Of a stretch of DNA of 64,000 nucleotides, positions 23,327 to 34,726 are shown in pieces. How positions within the stretch are numbered: position 1 is the first letter of the stretch; each line of letters begins with the position of its first letter. The notes below the pieces were generated by a model. That model was not told where the DNA came from. It did no database searches and saw only the letters and a program-made list of their open reading frames with translations. The translations under genes were made by a program, and so were the position numbers. This DNA is from Hordeum vulgare subsp. vulgare (Eukaryota; Streptophyta; Magnoliopsida; Poales; Poaceae): the NCBI RefSeq assembly GCF_904849725.1, contig NC_058523.1, positions 338,003,948 through 338,067,947 of the forward strand, written 5' to 3'.

Positions 23327-25889
23327 AGCATCGCCAAGTTTAACTCCTGCTCGTCCTCGAGCAGGGAAGTGATAAAGACTGAATTTTTGATGTGGAATGC
23401 TACCTAGCATAGTTGTCCTTTGTAACTTCGTTCATGTGACATGAATGTTCAGATCCGTAAGATTCAAAACAATAGTTTTCTATTGACATGAAAACAATAA
23501 TACTTCAAGCAAACTAGCAAGGTAATCATGAACTTTCGAAATAACAAGGCCAAAGAAAGTTATCCCTACAAAATCATATAGTCTGGCTTTGCTCCATCAT
23601 CCTCACACAACTAATGTAAATAATGCACAACCCTGGTATTGGCCAAGTAATTATTTTTGCACTCTTACTTTCTCAAACCTTTTACAACTATCACGCAATA
23701 CATGAGCGTGAGCCATGGATATAGCACTATAGGTGGAATAGAGTGTGGTGGTGGTTGTGAGAGAAAAAGGAGGAGATGGTCACATTGACTCGGCGTATCA
23801 AAGGGCTATGGAGATTCCCATTAATAGATGTCAATGTGAATGAGTAGGGATTGCCATACAAAGTATGTGAAAGCTCAAAAGGAGAACTAGTGGGTGTGCA
23901 TCCAACATGCTTGCTCACGAAGACCTAGGGCAATTTGAGGAAGCCCATCATTGGAATATACAAGCCAAGTTATATAATAAAGATTCCCACTAGTATATGG
24001 TGGTGACAAAGCAAGAAGCTCTCAATCATGAAGAACATGGTGCTATTATGAAGCACAAGTGTGGAAAAAGATAGTAGCATTGTCCCTTCTCTCTTTTTCT
24101 CTCTTTTTTTATTTGTGCTCTTTGGCCTCTTTCCATATATCTCTTTTTTTTGTCGACAACTTTGGCCTCTTTTTTTATTTCCTCACATGGGAAAATGCTC
24201 TAATAATCATGGTCATCACACTTTTATTTACTCACAGCTCAAAGCTTAGAATGATGATGACTCTATAGGAAATGCCTCCGGCAGTGTACTGGGATGTGCA
24301 ACGATCTAGCTTAGAGTATGACGTTGAAACATCTCGCTAGCTATCTTACGATCATGCAATGGCAATATGAAAGTTACGGCAGAAGTCATGAGATGGAACG
24401 GTGGGAGTTGCATGGCAATATATCTCGGAATGGCTATGAAAATGGCATCTATACCATGGACTCACATTAGTCATGAAGAACTCACATACTTCTTGCGAAA
24501 GTTTTTATTAGTAATTGAAACAAAGTGCTAAACGCATACTCCTAGGGGAAGGGTTGGTAGGTGTTAAGCATCGCACGATCCCGACCGCAACACAAAGGAT
24601 GACAATCAGTAAATCAATTATGCTTCGACTTCCTAACATAGCGGTTCACCATACGTGCATGTTACGGGAATCACTAACTTAAACACAAGTATTTCTAGAT
24701 TCACAACACCCTACTAACATAACTCTTAATATTACCAAATCCACGTCTCAAAACTAATTGAGAGGAATCAAACTTCTCTTTCTACTCAATGCACATGAAG
24801 ATGGAAGTTTCGTATCCTCTTTGGGTACCTATCACCTTTGGGAGTACTTTCATAGCACAAGCCAACAACCAAGTCACGCACCACCGAGCTCTAAAAGATC
24901 TAAGTGAAGCACAAAGAGCAAAATTATCTAGCTCAAAAAGATATAAGTGAAGCACGATGAGCATTCTAGAAAAATCACGATGAGTGCATGTCTCTCTCAA
25001 AAGGTGTGAAGCAAGGATAATTGTGACACTACAAAAAAGAGAAGACTCCTACGATACAAGACGCTCCAAGCAAAACACATATCATGTGGTGAATAAAAAT
25101 ATAGCTCCAAGTAATGTTACCGATGGATTGAAGACGAAAGAGGGGATGCCTTCCGTGGCATCCCCAGGCTTAGGCTTTTCGGTGTCCTTGAATTTGTCTT
25201 GGGATGCCTTGGGCATCCCAAGCTTGAGCTCTTTCCCCTCTTTATCCCTTTGTCCATGAGAACATCACCCAAAACTTGAAAACTTCACAACACAAAACTT
25301 AAACAGAAACTCGTGATATCATTAGCAAAAGAAAACAAACTACCACCTCTTTAGGTACTGTACCAATCTTGATTTCTATTTATATTGGTGTTAGATTACT
25401 GTATTCTCACTTTTCCATGGCTAGTACCCCTCGATACTATCCATAGTTTCATCAAAACAAGCAACCAACTCAACAAAAACAGAATCTGTCAAAAACAGAC
25501 CAGTCTGTAGCAATCTGTATACTTCTGGTACTTAAAAATTCTGAAAAATTACGAATGCCTGGGAAAAAGGCATATCAACCAGCAGAAAAAATAATCAACT
25601 CAAAAGATTTTTCTGAATAAAAATGACAAATAATCTCGTGAGCGAAAATTTCTGTCTTTTTCCTGTAGGATCAAACAACCATCACCAAGACTAGTCATAA
25701 AGGTTTTGCTTGGCTCAAACACAAAAAGAAACACAAAAAGAAACACAAAAAGAAACACAAAAAACACAATCACAACAGAATTATGATGGTGTGGACGCAA
25801 CAAAATAGAAAGAAAAGGATAAATTCATTGGGTTGCCTCCCAACAAGCGCTATTGTTTAACGCCCTTAGCTAGGCATAAAGCAATAGAA
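23327..25889 (-). other. 3' noncoding region of element B
   Basis: AT-rich, homologous to the matching region of A and C, with the PPT-like AACTTGGCGATGC (minus strand) beside the 3' LTR and the conserved TTGGGAGGCAACCCAA stretch near 25826-25850. No coding signal seen. Confidence 0.75.
25717..25765. repeat. 12-bp tandem repeat in element B
   Basis: About four copies of AAACACAAAAAG in a row. At the same place element C has about one and a half copies and A has none that are clean, so this is a local expansion in B. Confidence 0.8.
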
Positions 25890-27966
25890 TCACGTACCGT
25901 CATCTTTGGTGCTCAAACCATAAGTAGACCTCATCATGGATTCATAAGGAAATCTTATTTTCTTTCTAGGAAAATGTTCCATGCCCTTCTTTAAATGAAA
26001 ATGAAATCTAATATTCCCTTCCTTCATATCAATGATAGCACTGATAGTCCTTAGGAAAGGTTTACCAAGAATGATAGGGCATGTAGGATTGCAATCAATG
26101 TCAAGCACAATGAAATCCACGGGTACATAGTTCCTATTTGCAATAATAAGAACATCATTGATCCTTCCCATGGGTTTCTAGATAGTAGAATCCGCAAGAT
26201 GCAAATTAAGAGAACACTCCTCAATCTCATTAAAACCCAGAACATCACATAAAGACTTTGGAATCGCGGAAACACTAGCACCCAAATCACACAAAGCATT
26301 GCATTCATAGTTTTTGATTTTGATTTTGATAGTAGGTTCCCACTCATCATGAAGCTTTCTAGGGATAGAGACTTCCAATTCAAGTTTCTCTTCAAGAGAT
26401 TTAATCATAGCTTTGACAATATGATCGGTAAAGGCCTTGTTTTGGCTATAAGCGTGTGGAGAGTTTAGCATGGATTGCATCAAGGAAATGCATTCAATCA
26501 AGGAGCAACTATCATAATTGAATTCCTTGAAATCCAAAGTAGTAATTTCATTACTACTCAAGGTTTTAATATCTTCTACTCCACTTCCAATGCTTTTAAC
26601 ATCAAGATTGATGGACTCCGAATCATTGGCGCGTTTTTCAACCAAAGTGGATTCGTATCCAGCCCCATCATCATTAGGTTTAACACAAGAAAACAAAGAT
26701 TCAATTGGAGTCACACCAAGCACTTTAAGATCTTCGTGATTCTTATCACGAGAACACGCCTTTTTAAGCCATTCATGTCTAGCACGAATTTGGGCGGTTA
26801 TTTCTTTGCTCTCACTCAAGGAAACACGCATAGCTTTCAAAGTTTCATCCATATTGATCTTGGGAGGAGCACATCTAATTTTCAAAGCATCAATATCACT
26901 AGACATTCTATCAACGCTCCTAGCCAAATCGTCAATTTTGAGTAGTTTTTCCTCTATGGACGCATTGAAAATATTTTGTGAGTTGATAAACTCTTTGATA
27001 TTACTCTCTAGATCAGAGGGTAATCTATTGTAATTTCCATGAGTATTATTGTAGGAGTTGCCAAAATTATTAGAGGGGTTACTAGGAAAAGGCCTAGGAA
27101 CATAGTTTCCTCTAAAAGCATTTTTGTTGCCAAAATTATTCATACCAACAAAATTAACGTCCAAGCTGGCGTTGCTACTCTCAATCAAGGAAGACAAGGG
27201 CATATCATTAAGATATAAAGGAGCACTTCTACTAGCAACCAAATTCATTAACTCATCCATCTTAGCAATCAACGAGTTAATTTCTTCTATAGCGTGTACC
27301 TTCTTACTAGTAGGTGACCTTTCAGTGTGCCACTGAGAGTAGTTCGTCGTGATATTGTCTAGGAGTTTTGTGGCTTATCCTACCGTGATTTCCATGAACG
27401 TTCCACCTGAGGCGGAGTCCAACATATTTCTTGAAGCGAAATTCAAGCCAGTGTAGAAGATTTGTATAATCATCCAAAGACTCAAGCCATGAGCGAGACA
27501 ATTTCTAATCATCAATTTCATTCTCTCCCAAGATTGTGCAACATGTTCATGACCAAGTTGCTTAAAATTCATGATATCATTACGGAGAGAGATAATCTTA
27601 GCCGATGGAAAATACTTGGATATATAAGCATCTTTGCACTTGTTCCAAGAATCAATACTATTTTTGGGCAAAGACGAAAACCAAGTTTTTGCTCGATCTC
27701 GCAACGAGAAAGGAAAAAAGCTTCAATTTAATCACATCATTATCCACATCTTTCTTCATTTGCATATCGCAAATCTCAATGAAGGTATTAAGATGGGATG
27801 TGGCATCTTCACTAGGAAGGCCATAGAATTGCTCTTTCATAACAAGATTCCGCAAAGCAGCATTGATTTCGTATGATTCCGCACTAGTGGCGGGAGAAAT
27901 CGGAGTACTAATAAAATCATTATTATTAGTATTCTAGAAGTCACGAAGTTTGGTGTATTCCGTCAT
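25890..27966 (-). pseudogene. Gag and aspartic protease of element B
   Basis: Starts at ATG 27966 (MTEYTKLRDF, then a TAG). The capsid part has MKEQFYGLPSEDATSHLNTF and, after a frameshift near 27660-27704, RDRAKTWFSSLPKNSIDSWN, ISKYFPSAKIISLRNDIMNF and QSWERMKLMIRNC, the Retrotrans_gag domain of Athila elements. After a stop at 27375-27377 a 364-aa stretch is open: a low-complexity Asn-rich part with NNFGNSYNNTHGNYN, coiled-coil-like segments, then the protease with NALCDLGASVSAIPKSLCDV (D-L-G-A in place of D-T/S-G-A). A TAG at 26178-26180 breaks it before KPMGRINDVLIIANRN and CPIILGKPFLRTISAIIDMK. No zinc knuckle was found. Nothing of RT follows. Confidence 0.88.
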
Positions 27967-28194
27967 GGTGACTTTAGCAAGCAAGCAAGCACACAAGCGA
28001 ACAAAGAGCAAGCAAGAGAAAAGGACGAACAAAAAAGGCAAACAAAAAGGGCAAATATTTTTGTAAATTTTTGTTTTTCAGAAGCGGGGGAGAGGAAAAC
28101 GAGAGGCAAAAAAGTTAAATGCAAGAGATGAGCTTGCGACACTTGGATGAGTTCTTGACTTGATCCTCCCCGGCAACGGCGCCAGAAATCCTTC
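27967..28194 (-). promoter_or_regulatory. Leader and primer binding site of element B
   Basis: PBS at 28168-28184 reads TGGCGCCGTTGCCGGGG on the minus strand, identical to the tRNA-Asp complement. The 200-bp leader is purine-rich with repeats of AAGCAAGCA and GCAAAC kind on the plus strand. Confidence 0.85.
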
Positions 28195-29735
28195 TCCTAC
28201 TTCTCAAACAACAGCGCCAGAAATTGACATGTTGACGGATACTTGCTTGCGTTGGTTTTCCCTTGAAGAGGAAAGGATGATGCAGCACAGGAGCAGTAAG
28301 TATTTCCCTCAGTTTGAGAACCAAGGTATCACTCCAGTAGGAGAATCTCGTCAAGTCCAGAGTACCTGCGCAAACAAAAAAGAGCTTGCACCCAACGCTA
28401 TATAGGGGTTGTCAATCCCTTCAAGATTGATTGCAAAGTGAGATCCGAAGGCGGAAAGTGCAATAAAGTAAAAGAGTAAGGCTGAAATATGGTGTGAAGT
28501 AGACCCGGGGGCCATAGTGTTCACTAGAGGCTTCTCTCATGATAGCAAATATTACAGTGGGTGAACAAATTACTGTCGAGCAATTGATTGAACCGCGCAA
28601 AGTCATGACGATATCTAAGGCAATGATCATGCATATAGGCATCACATCCGAGAGAAGTAGACCGATACTTTGTGCATCTACTACTATTACTCCACACATC
28701 GACCGCTATCCATCATGCATCTAGCATAGTGAGTTCATGACGAATAGAGTAACGCCTTAAGCAAGATGACATGATGTAGAGGGCTAAACTCAAACCAATG
28801 ATGAAACCCCATATTTTTACCCTTGATGGCAACAACATGATGCATGCCTCGCTACCCCTTCTGTCATTGGGTGAGGTCACCGCACGGTATGAACCCAAAA
28901 CCAAGCACTTCTCCCATTGCAAGGATCATAGATCAAGTTGGCCAAACGAAACCCACAACTGGAAGAGAATTACAAGGATATGAAATCATGCATATAAGAG
29001 ATCAGAAGAAACTCAAATAAGATTCATAGATAATCTGATCATAAGTCCACAATTCATCAGATCTCAACAAACACACGACAAAAGAAGATTACATCGGATA
29101 GATCTCCATGAAGATCATGGAGAACTTTGTATTGAAGATCCAAGAGAGAGAAGAAGCCATCTAGCTACTAGCTATGGACCCTTAGGTCTATGGTGAACTA
29201 CTCACGCATCATTGGAGAGGTCATGGTGTTGATGAAGAAGCCCTTCGTATCCGAATCCCCCTCCGGCAGGGCACCAGAACGTGCCCCAGATGGGATCTTG
29301 TGGAGACAGAAGCTTGCGGCGGCGGAAAGTATTTTTGTGGAATTCTTGATTTTTTCTCGGATTTTAGGGAATATATAGGCGAAAGACCTAGGGCAGGGGA
29401 GGCCCAGGGAGCCCACAAGCCTGGGAGGCGGGGGCCCCCTGGCCGCGCCATGAGGGCTTGTGGGGTCCCTGGTGACCCTCTGCCTTGGTTCTCAAGTCTC
29501 CCGATCGTCTTCTGTTTCAGAAAAAAATCTTTTCGGAAGTTTTATTCCGTTTGGACTCCGTTCAAAATTCTCCTCTGAAAAGGGTCAAACACACGGAAAA
29601 AATAGGAACTGGCACTTGGCACTGAGTTAATAAGTTAGTCCCAAAAAAGATATAAAAGGCATACAAAACATCCAAAGTTTGACAAGATTATAACATGAAA
29701 CCATCAAAAATTATAGATACGTTGGAGACGTATCA
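28195..29735 (-). repeat. 5' LTR of element B
   Basis: Minus-strand LTR from 29735 to 28195, 1541 bp. Its gag-side end contains TTTCTGGCGCTGTTGTTTGA, which looks like an old diverged PBS copy now inside the LTR (see findings). Confidence 0.9.
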
Positions 29736-31351
29736 GTTGCATATGGCCATATCACTCGGCGTCCGACGCTTGATGGTATACGACGACTCAGATCTGGTTG
29801 TCAATCAAGTGATGAAGGAATGGGATGTTAGAAACCCCACCATGACTAGATATTGTCACGTAGTAAGGAAGCTTGAGAAGAACTTTGAAGATCTGGAACT
29901 CCACCATGTTCCCCGTTTGAAAAATCAAGCAGCTGACGAACTAGCCCAGATTGGGTCCACTCGGAAACCTGTCCCCAACAATGTGTTCCTAGAACACTTA
30001 CATACTCCTTCGGTGCAAGAGGATCCTTTCACTGAAGAGCCCCCACAACCGATAAGCACCTCCAATCCGACTAAGGTTGATGTGCCAACAGTCGTTGATT
30101 TAGTTCTGGAAATCCTGGCGATCACGCCCGAGTGGATAGTACCATACATATCATACTTCCTGAGGCGAGAACTCCCTCAATACGAAGCTAAAGCTAATCA
30201 GATTGTCCGCAAATTGAATGCTTTTACCGTGATGGGCGATCAGCTTTACAGAGAAAGTTTTACTGGCATAGCTCAACGATGCATCTCCCCTAAGGAGGGT
30301 CGATTGATCCTGGAAGAAATCCACTAGAGGACCTGTCGTCATCATGCGTCCTCCCGGACCATTGTTGCCAAAGCATACTAAGCCGGGTTCTTCTAGACGC
30401 GCGCTAATGAGATGGATAAAGATATCGTTGATCACTATGAAGGTTGCCAATTCTATTCTAACTTGTCTCACAAGCCTGCGTCTGCCTTGAAGACCTTTCC
30501 ACTCGTCTGGACATTTGATGTTTGCGGTTTGGATATGGTCGGCCCTTTCCGAACAGGTCAGAGTGGATTCACACACTTGCTTGTTGCAGTCGACAAGTTT
30601 ACAAAATGGATTGAAGCCAAGCCGATAAAGAAGTTGGACTCATGCACCGCCATCAAGTTCATGAGAGATATAAAATTTCGTATGGATTTCCTCACAACAT
30701 CATAACACACAATGGTTCTAACTTCGATTCGGAGGAATTCAGGCGCTTTTGCCCTCCTCAAGGCACTCGGGTGGATTATGCGTCCCTCGCACACCCCCAA
30801 ACCAATGGATAAGCTGAGCAGGAAAACGGCCTTATCCTTCAAGGGCTGAAACCGCGACTCATGTGGGATTTGGAACATGCAGCTAGAGCCTGGGTAACTG
30901 AACCACCATATGTTTTGTGGGGCATGAGAACAACCCCAAACCGGCTGACTGGACGCACATCCTTCTTCTTGGTGTATGGAGCTAAAGCTGTCTTGCCGAG
31001 TGATCTCCTTCATAATTCTTCCCGTGTGTATTTATATTCAGAGGCTGAAGCTGAACAGGCGCGTCAGGACAGAGTGGATATCTTGGAAGAAGAGCGTCAA
31101 CTGGCCTTAATTCGGTCGAATGTATACCAACAGGAACGTCGTCGCTTCCATGCGAGGCATGTCAGGAGTCGGGCATTCCACGAAGGCGATCTGGTGCTCC
31201 GAGTGGATCAATAGAGACCTCAAAAGCTAGCCCCTACGTGTGAGGGACCATTCGTCATCACCAAGGTACTGAACAATGGAGCCTACCACCTTTACAACCT
31301 CAAGAAGAGAGCCGACGAACCCCGTGCTTGGAATGCAGATCTACTCTGACG
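29736..31351 (+). pseudogene. G1 RNase H end and integrase
   Basis: RNase H resumes after B with HMAISLGVRRLMVYDDSDLV, VNQVMKEWDV and LELHHVPRLKNQAADELAQI (last catalytic Asp in ADEL). A 210-aa frame is open at 29695-30327, followed by a stop. Integrase then shows EMDKDIVDHYEGCQFYSNLS (Cys of the zinc site), GLDMVGPFRTGQSGFTHLLV and VDKFTKWIEAKPIKK (first catalytic Asp). Near 30706-30722 the second catalytic Asp is replaced: HNGSNFDSEEF. TRVDYASLAHPQTNG carries the region of the Glu, then RTTPNRLTGRTSFFLVYGAK, FHARHVRSRAFHEGDLVLRV and the C-terminal EGPFVITKVLNNGAYHLYNL. The chain ends near 31351. Several frameshifts and stops are present. Confidence 0.88.
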
Positions 31352-31480
31352 TTTTTATGCTTGACAACCGATTGGTTTGATGTAATAATAGAGTTTACTC
31401 AACAATGTTGCTTGTCAAAGTCATAATTCCTACATTTTTGGTCGATTCCGATCGAGCAGTTTCACACCCAAAATATATTT
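31352..31480 (+). other. Start of the G1 3' noncoding region
   Basis: Non-coding and unremarkable; it leads directly into the tandem array. Confidence 0.7.
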
Positions 31481-32215
31481 CGAGTGAAGAGCAATCCTCT
31501 CACTTGGGGGCTTAGCTGCGAACATGTTTTTGCCTAAGTTAAAAACCCTTTCGAGTGAATAGCAACCTATTCACTCGGATGCTTAGCTGCGAACCAGTCT
31601 TCGCCTAAGTATAGAAACTACTCCGAGTGAAGAGCAATCCTCTCACTTGGGGGATTAGCTACAAACATGTTTTCGCCTGAGTTAAAAACCATTTTGACTG
31701 AAAAGCAACCTATTCACTCGGATGCTCAACTGCGAACTAATCTTCACCTAAGTATAGAAACTACTCCGAGTGAAGAGAAATCCTCTCACTCGGGGGCTTA
31801 GCTGCGAACATGTTTTTGACAAAGTTAAAAACCGTTCCGAGTGAATAGCAACCTATTCACTCGGATGCTTAGCTGCGAACCAGTCTTCGCCTAAGTATAG
31901 AAACTACTCCGAGTGAAGAGCAATCCTCTCACTTGAGGGCTTTGCTGCGAACATGTTTTCGCCTAAGTTAAAAAACCTTCCGAGTGAATAGCAACCTTTT
32001 CACTCAATTGCTTAGATGCAAACCAGTATTCGCCTAAGTATAGAAACTACTCCGAGTGAAGAGCAATCCTCTCACTCGGGGGCTTAGCTCCGAACATGTT
32101 TTTGCCTAAGTTAAAAACCCTTCTGAGTGAATACTAACCTATTCACTCAGATGCTTAGCTGCTAACCAGTCTTCACCTAAGTATAGAAACTACTCCGAGT
32201 GAAGAGAATCCTCTC
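31481..32215. repeat. 143-bp tandem array in the 3' region of G1
   Basis: Units start with CGAGTGAAGAG at 31481, 31624, 31767, 31910, 32053 and 32196, an exact 143-bp period. That is five full units and a part unit cut by G2. Each unit is two related halves of about 71 bp, one with CGAGTGAAGAGCAATCCTCT and one with GAGTGAATAGCAACCTATTC, both followed by a shared 'cttagctgcgaac' stretch. Each half begins with an imperfect palindrome (CGAGTGA pairing with TCACTCG). Tandem arrays in the 3' untranslated region are known for Tat-lineage elements. Confidence 0.93.
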
Positions 32216-32387
32216 TGTCGATGCACTAGAGACTGGGGTCCCTTGTGCCCACACTTGTGCATGGTCACTGGCGATGCCCCTGGCAGTAGCGCACGAGGAA
32301 GACTGGCAGGAAGACAAACCAAGACCGACCGAGGCCACGCCCCTCTCTCAGAGGGCATAGAGTACAAGATCTCCAGATACAAGACCC

Positions 32388-32580
32388 CGGCAAGCCCTCC
32401 TTGCCGGGAAGATTCGCAAGGCTCCGGCAAGCCCTCTTTGCTGGGAAGACTCCCAAAGATTCACAAGGCCACGGCAAGCCCTCCTTGCCGGAAGACTCAC
32501 AAAGACTGGCAAGGCCCCGGCAAGCCCTCCTTGCCGGGAAGGCGTTCAAACCCCCGGCAAGCCCTCCTCGCCAGGAAGAT
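32388..32580. repeat. Five palindromic repeats in the U3 of the G2 LTR
   Basis: Five copies of a unit centred on CCGGCAAGCCCTCCTTGCCGG, spaced about 35-50 bp. The core pairs CCGGCAAG with CTTGCCGG. Placed upstream of the TATA box, so they could be protein-binding repeats of the LTR promoter; that is inference. Confidence 0.8.
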
Positions 32581-32854
32581 AATCAGGTCCTCCGATAGGG
32601 ACACCGGACCAGCAAGTTCCTTTCGCTCGCCAGATGTCCACCCCTGTTTCTACTACAGTCCAACCGCTCCAGCGCATCCTTCATGCACCAGTGTACAACC
32701 CAGGTGTCGATCCACCTGGGTACGTGTCGCGACAACCTCGCTGCAGGATAGCGGTCAGACAAGGCATTTACTGCGCCTGACACCACCGTAGAAGATGAGC
32801 GGTGAACCCTGTTCACTATGCAACCCATGAGCACACTGTTGGTGACCCCTTGCC

Positions 32855-32861
32855 TATAAAA
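32855..32861 (+). promoter_or_regulatory. TATA box of the G2 LTR
   Basis: TATAAAA in GCCTATAAAAGGAGGCCC, a strong plant TATA box about 275 bp before the LTR end. Confidence 0.8.
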
Positions 32862-33129
32862 GGAGGCCCAAGGCTCATTCTCTGGGGGTTAGACTTTTTG
32901 GGATTTGAGACCCCTTAATCACCAGCCAAGTTACTGTAGCAAATCACCCTACAGTAAGCCCCCAATACAAACTAAGCAGGAGTAGGGTTTTACACGCCAA
33001 GCAGCACGAACCTGGGTAAACGACCTTGCCGGTGTTGATTGTTAGCTCTGCTCTCGGTGCCACCTCTCTCCCTCCGTCGAACGATCAAGGGACTCTTCGA
33101 GCTTCCCATAGGTGTCGATTCCCCCGACA

Positions 33130-33152
33130 TCCTTGGTGCACCAGGTAGGGGG
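33130..33152 (+). promoter_or_regulatory. Primer binding region of G2
   Basis: TCCTTGGTGCACCAGGTAGG follows the LTR end, the internal start usual for this group of grass Tat elements (TTGGTGCGCCAGGTAGGGGG). Confidence 0.7.
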
Positions 33153-33185
33153 TGGAGGTTGCATTGATCCGACCTAGCCATCAGC

Positions 33186-34726
33186 ATGCCAATTCCTTTT
33201 CACCCGCACCCAATGCTCCTTCCACACCGCGGGCGGGCGAGGGTGCGGGCGCAGGACAAGAAGGCGGAGGTCCCGAACCTCCTCAACACCCTGGAGAGCA
33301 GACCCGCGCGAGTGGTATTGTCCGCGACCACAACGACCATCCGCGCACCGGGTCGTCGAAGGATGCAGCTGCGCAGCCCACGGGTGGCGCAGCTACTTCG
33401 AAGGATGTGAGGACATCCTCCAAGACGACGACGCGGACGGACCCGCCCCGACCTTCCCAGGGCATGCACTGCGGACCACGCTAGATTGGTGGCGAGTCGC
33501 CGCCCTCGCGAAGGACTCTAGGACCTCGTTCCCAAGATTCGCACGACCGACATGCATGCTCTACGGTCGGCTAGGGAGGCGCGCCACCACGGGACCAAGG
33601 GGGCGCTCCTTTCAACGTACTTAGAAGTAAGAGCCCCCCGCGGTGTTCGCACATTTCGCCGCTGCCCACATTGGCAGAAGCCCTAAAGAGAGCTCAACTA
33701 CTCTTGGACTTCTCTCCAAGAACGGATAGGCTCGAGGAGTGGAGGGCTACCATCCAGAGTCTTGTCGCCCTTGCCAATGGGGACGGACCCCAGCAGGCGG
33801 GGACATCGAAACGACCCTCCAGCAAAGGCACCCACGACCGCACCGAGAAGACTGCAACTGCCACCGCCACGGTGCACACTCCCCCACAGCGGCGGCAAAG
33901 GGTTATCGTCTCTGAAGATTCCACCGTGTCTTCCGACCCACGGACCCACCGCGATCAACGTGATGTCCTTCACGAGCGTCACAAGGAGGACGCGCGTGCT
34001 CTCATCGAGCGACGACGAGAAACGCGCCGTCAGTCAGACAGACACGCTGGAGCCGCTGTAGACACTCCTGCATCGGGGTATCCTTGCGACCTACCTTACG
34101 AGTTAGGCTGTCCAACATTTACCCACGAGTTGCGGCAGGTCCAGTGGCCCAGCTCCCGTACCTTCAAGCCGGAAATTTTGGAGAAGTAAGACGGCAAGAC
34201 CCACCCGTTCGAGTTCCTAAGCATCTACACCATCGCGGTGCATGCTGCTGGGGGCCGGGATAACAAGATACTAGCCAAGTAGTTCATATTGGTGCTCAAG
34301 CCCAATGTCAGGTCATGGTTGATGCACCTACCCAAGAACTCCATTTCCTCCTGGAAGGATTTGTGCCAGGACTTCGGTGGCGCCTTCAGAGGCGGCCACT
34401 GGGCCCCTGGCCAGGACAACGACTTGCACATCATCACCTAGAAGAAGGGTGAGACTTTGCCCAAGTCCATCCACAGATTCAGCCGCATACATCACAACAT
34501 CCCGGATGTTCACCCGGGCGCAGTCATTAGCGCGTTTCATCAGAACGTGCAAAATGCGCGAGGAGCTTGCGATGAACAAGGTCCACGATGTTGCCAAGCT
34601 TTGCGCCCTGGCGGACAAGTGTACACGAGCGGAAGAGGGGAGGAGGTTTCCCGGCAAAGACACCGGTGTAGAGGCCTCCTCCGGAGATGAAGACGCCAAC
34701 GTGCCCACGAAAAAGGGGAAGCGGCG
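33186..34726 (+). pseudogene. G2 gag, first part, cut by element C
   Basis: A low-complexity N-terminus rich in Gly/Pro/Glu (33190-33480) ends at a TAG (33482-33484). From 33671 the reading has LAEALKRAQLLLDFSPRTDR, a basic RRRETRRQSDRHAG linker, and the capsid start GYPCDLPYELGCPTFTHELR. After a TAA at 34187-34189 it goes on with KTHPFEFLSIYTIAVHAAGG, KPNVRSWLMHLPKNSISSWK, DLCQDFGGAFRGGH and HRFSRIHHNIPDVHPGAVIS. Further stops are at 34279-34281 and 34439-34441, with a frameshift near 34550 into MREELAMNKVHDVAKLCALA and DKCTRAEEGRRFPGKDTG. The last codons before C read KKGKRR. Confidence 0.85.

Larger units (their letters stand above)
21857..29735 (-). mobile_element. Element B: Athila-type gag-protease element (7879 bp)
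   Basis: LTRs of 1470 and 1541 bp flank gag-protease and a long 3' noncoding region, all on the minus strand. The target duplication GTTGC is perfect (21852-21856 and 29736-29740). Joining the host across it gives L-Y-G-L / H-M-A-I-S-L-G-V, the expected RNase H text of G1. There is no RT or integrase, so it is non-autonomous. The two LTR ends at the gag side are TTCTACTTC and TCCTACTTC instead of the TG expected on the plus strand; both seem mutated at the penultimate base. The left LTR has lost about 60 bp near 22645. Confidence 0.9.
10761..32215 (+). mobile_element. G1: Tat-lineage gypsy element, split by A and B, 3' end beyond G2
   Basis: Order on the plus strand: LTR remnant and PBS, gag, protease, RT, RNase H, integrase, 3' noncoding tandem array. 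RT before RNase H before integrase defines gypsy. The long gag, the DGGSG protease and the closeness to known grass Tat-lineage polyproteins (retrosat/RIRE2 type) place it in Tat. Element A sits in gag just before protease, element B in RNase H; removing each restores the reading across the junction. The 5' LTR is lost except for about 17 bp. The 3' LTR would lie right of the window, because G2 is inserted into the tandem array at 32216. Confidence 0.88.
32216..33129 (+). repeat. 5' LTR of G2 (914 bp)
   Basis: Starts TGTCGATGCACTAGAGACTG and ends GATTCCCCCGACA, followed by a PBS region. Contains the palindromic repeats and the TATA box listed separately. A CTCTC quintet at 32211-32215 is the probable left half of the target duplication. 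Confidence 0.88.

Noticed and set aside
25600..25803. ORF with FVFLFVFLFVF repeats
   Set aside because: Translation of the 12-bp tandem repeat on the minus strand.
31481..32215. CRISPR-like array
   Set aside because: The whole 143-bp unit repeats without unique spacers, and the sequence is a plant retrotransposon 3' region.
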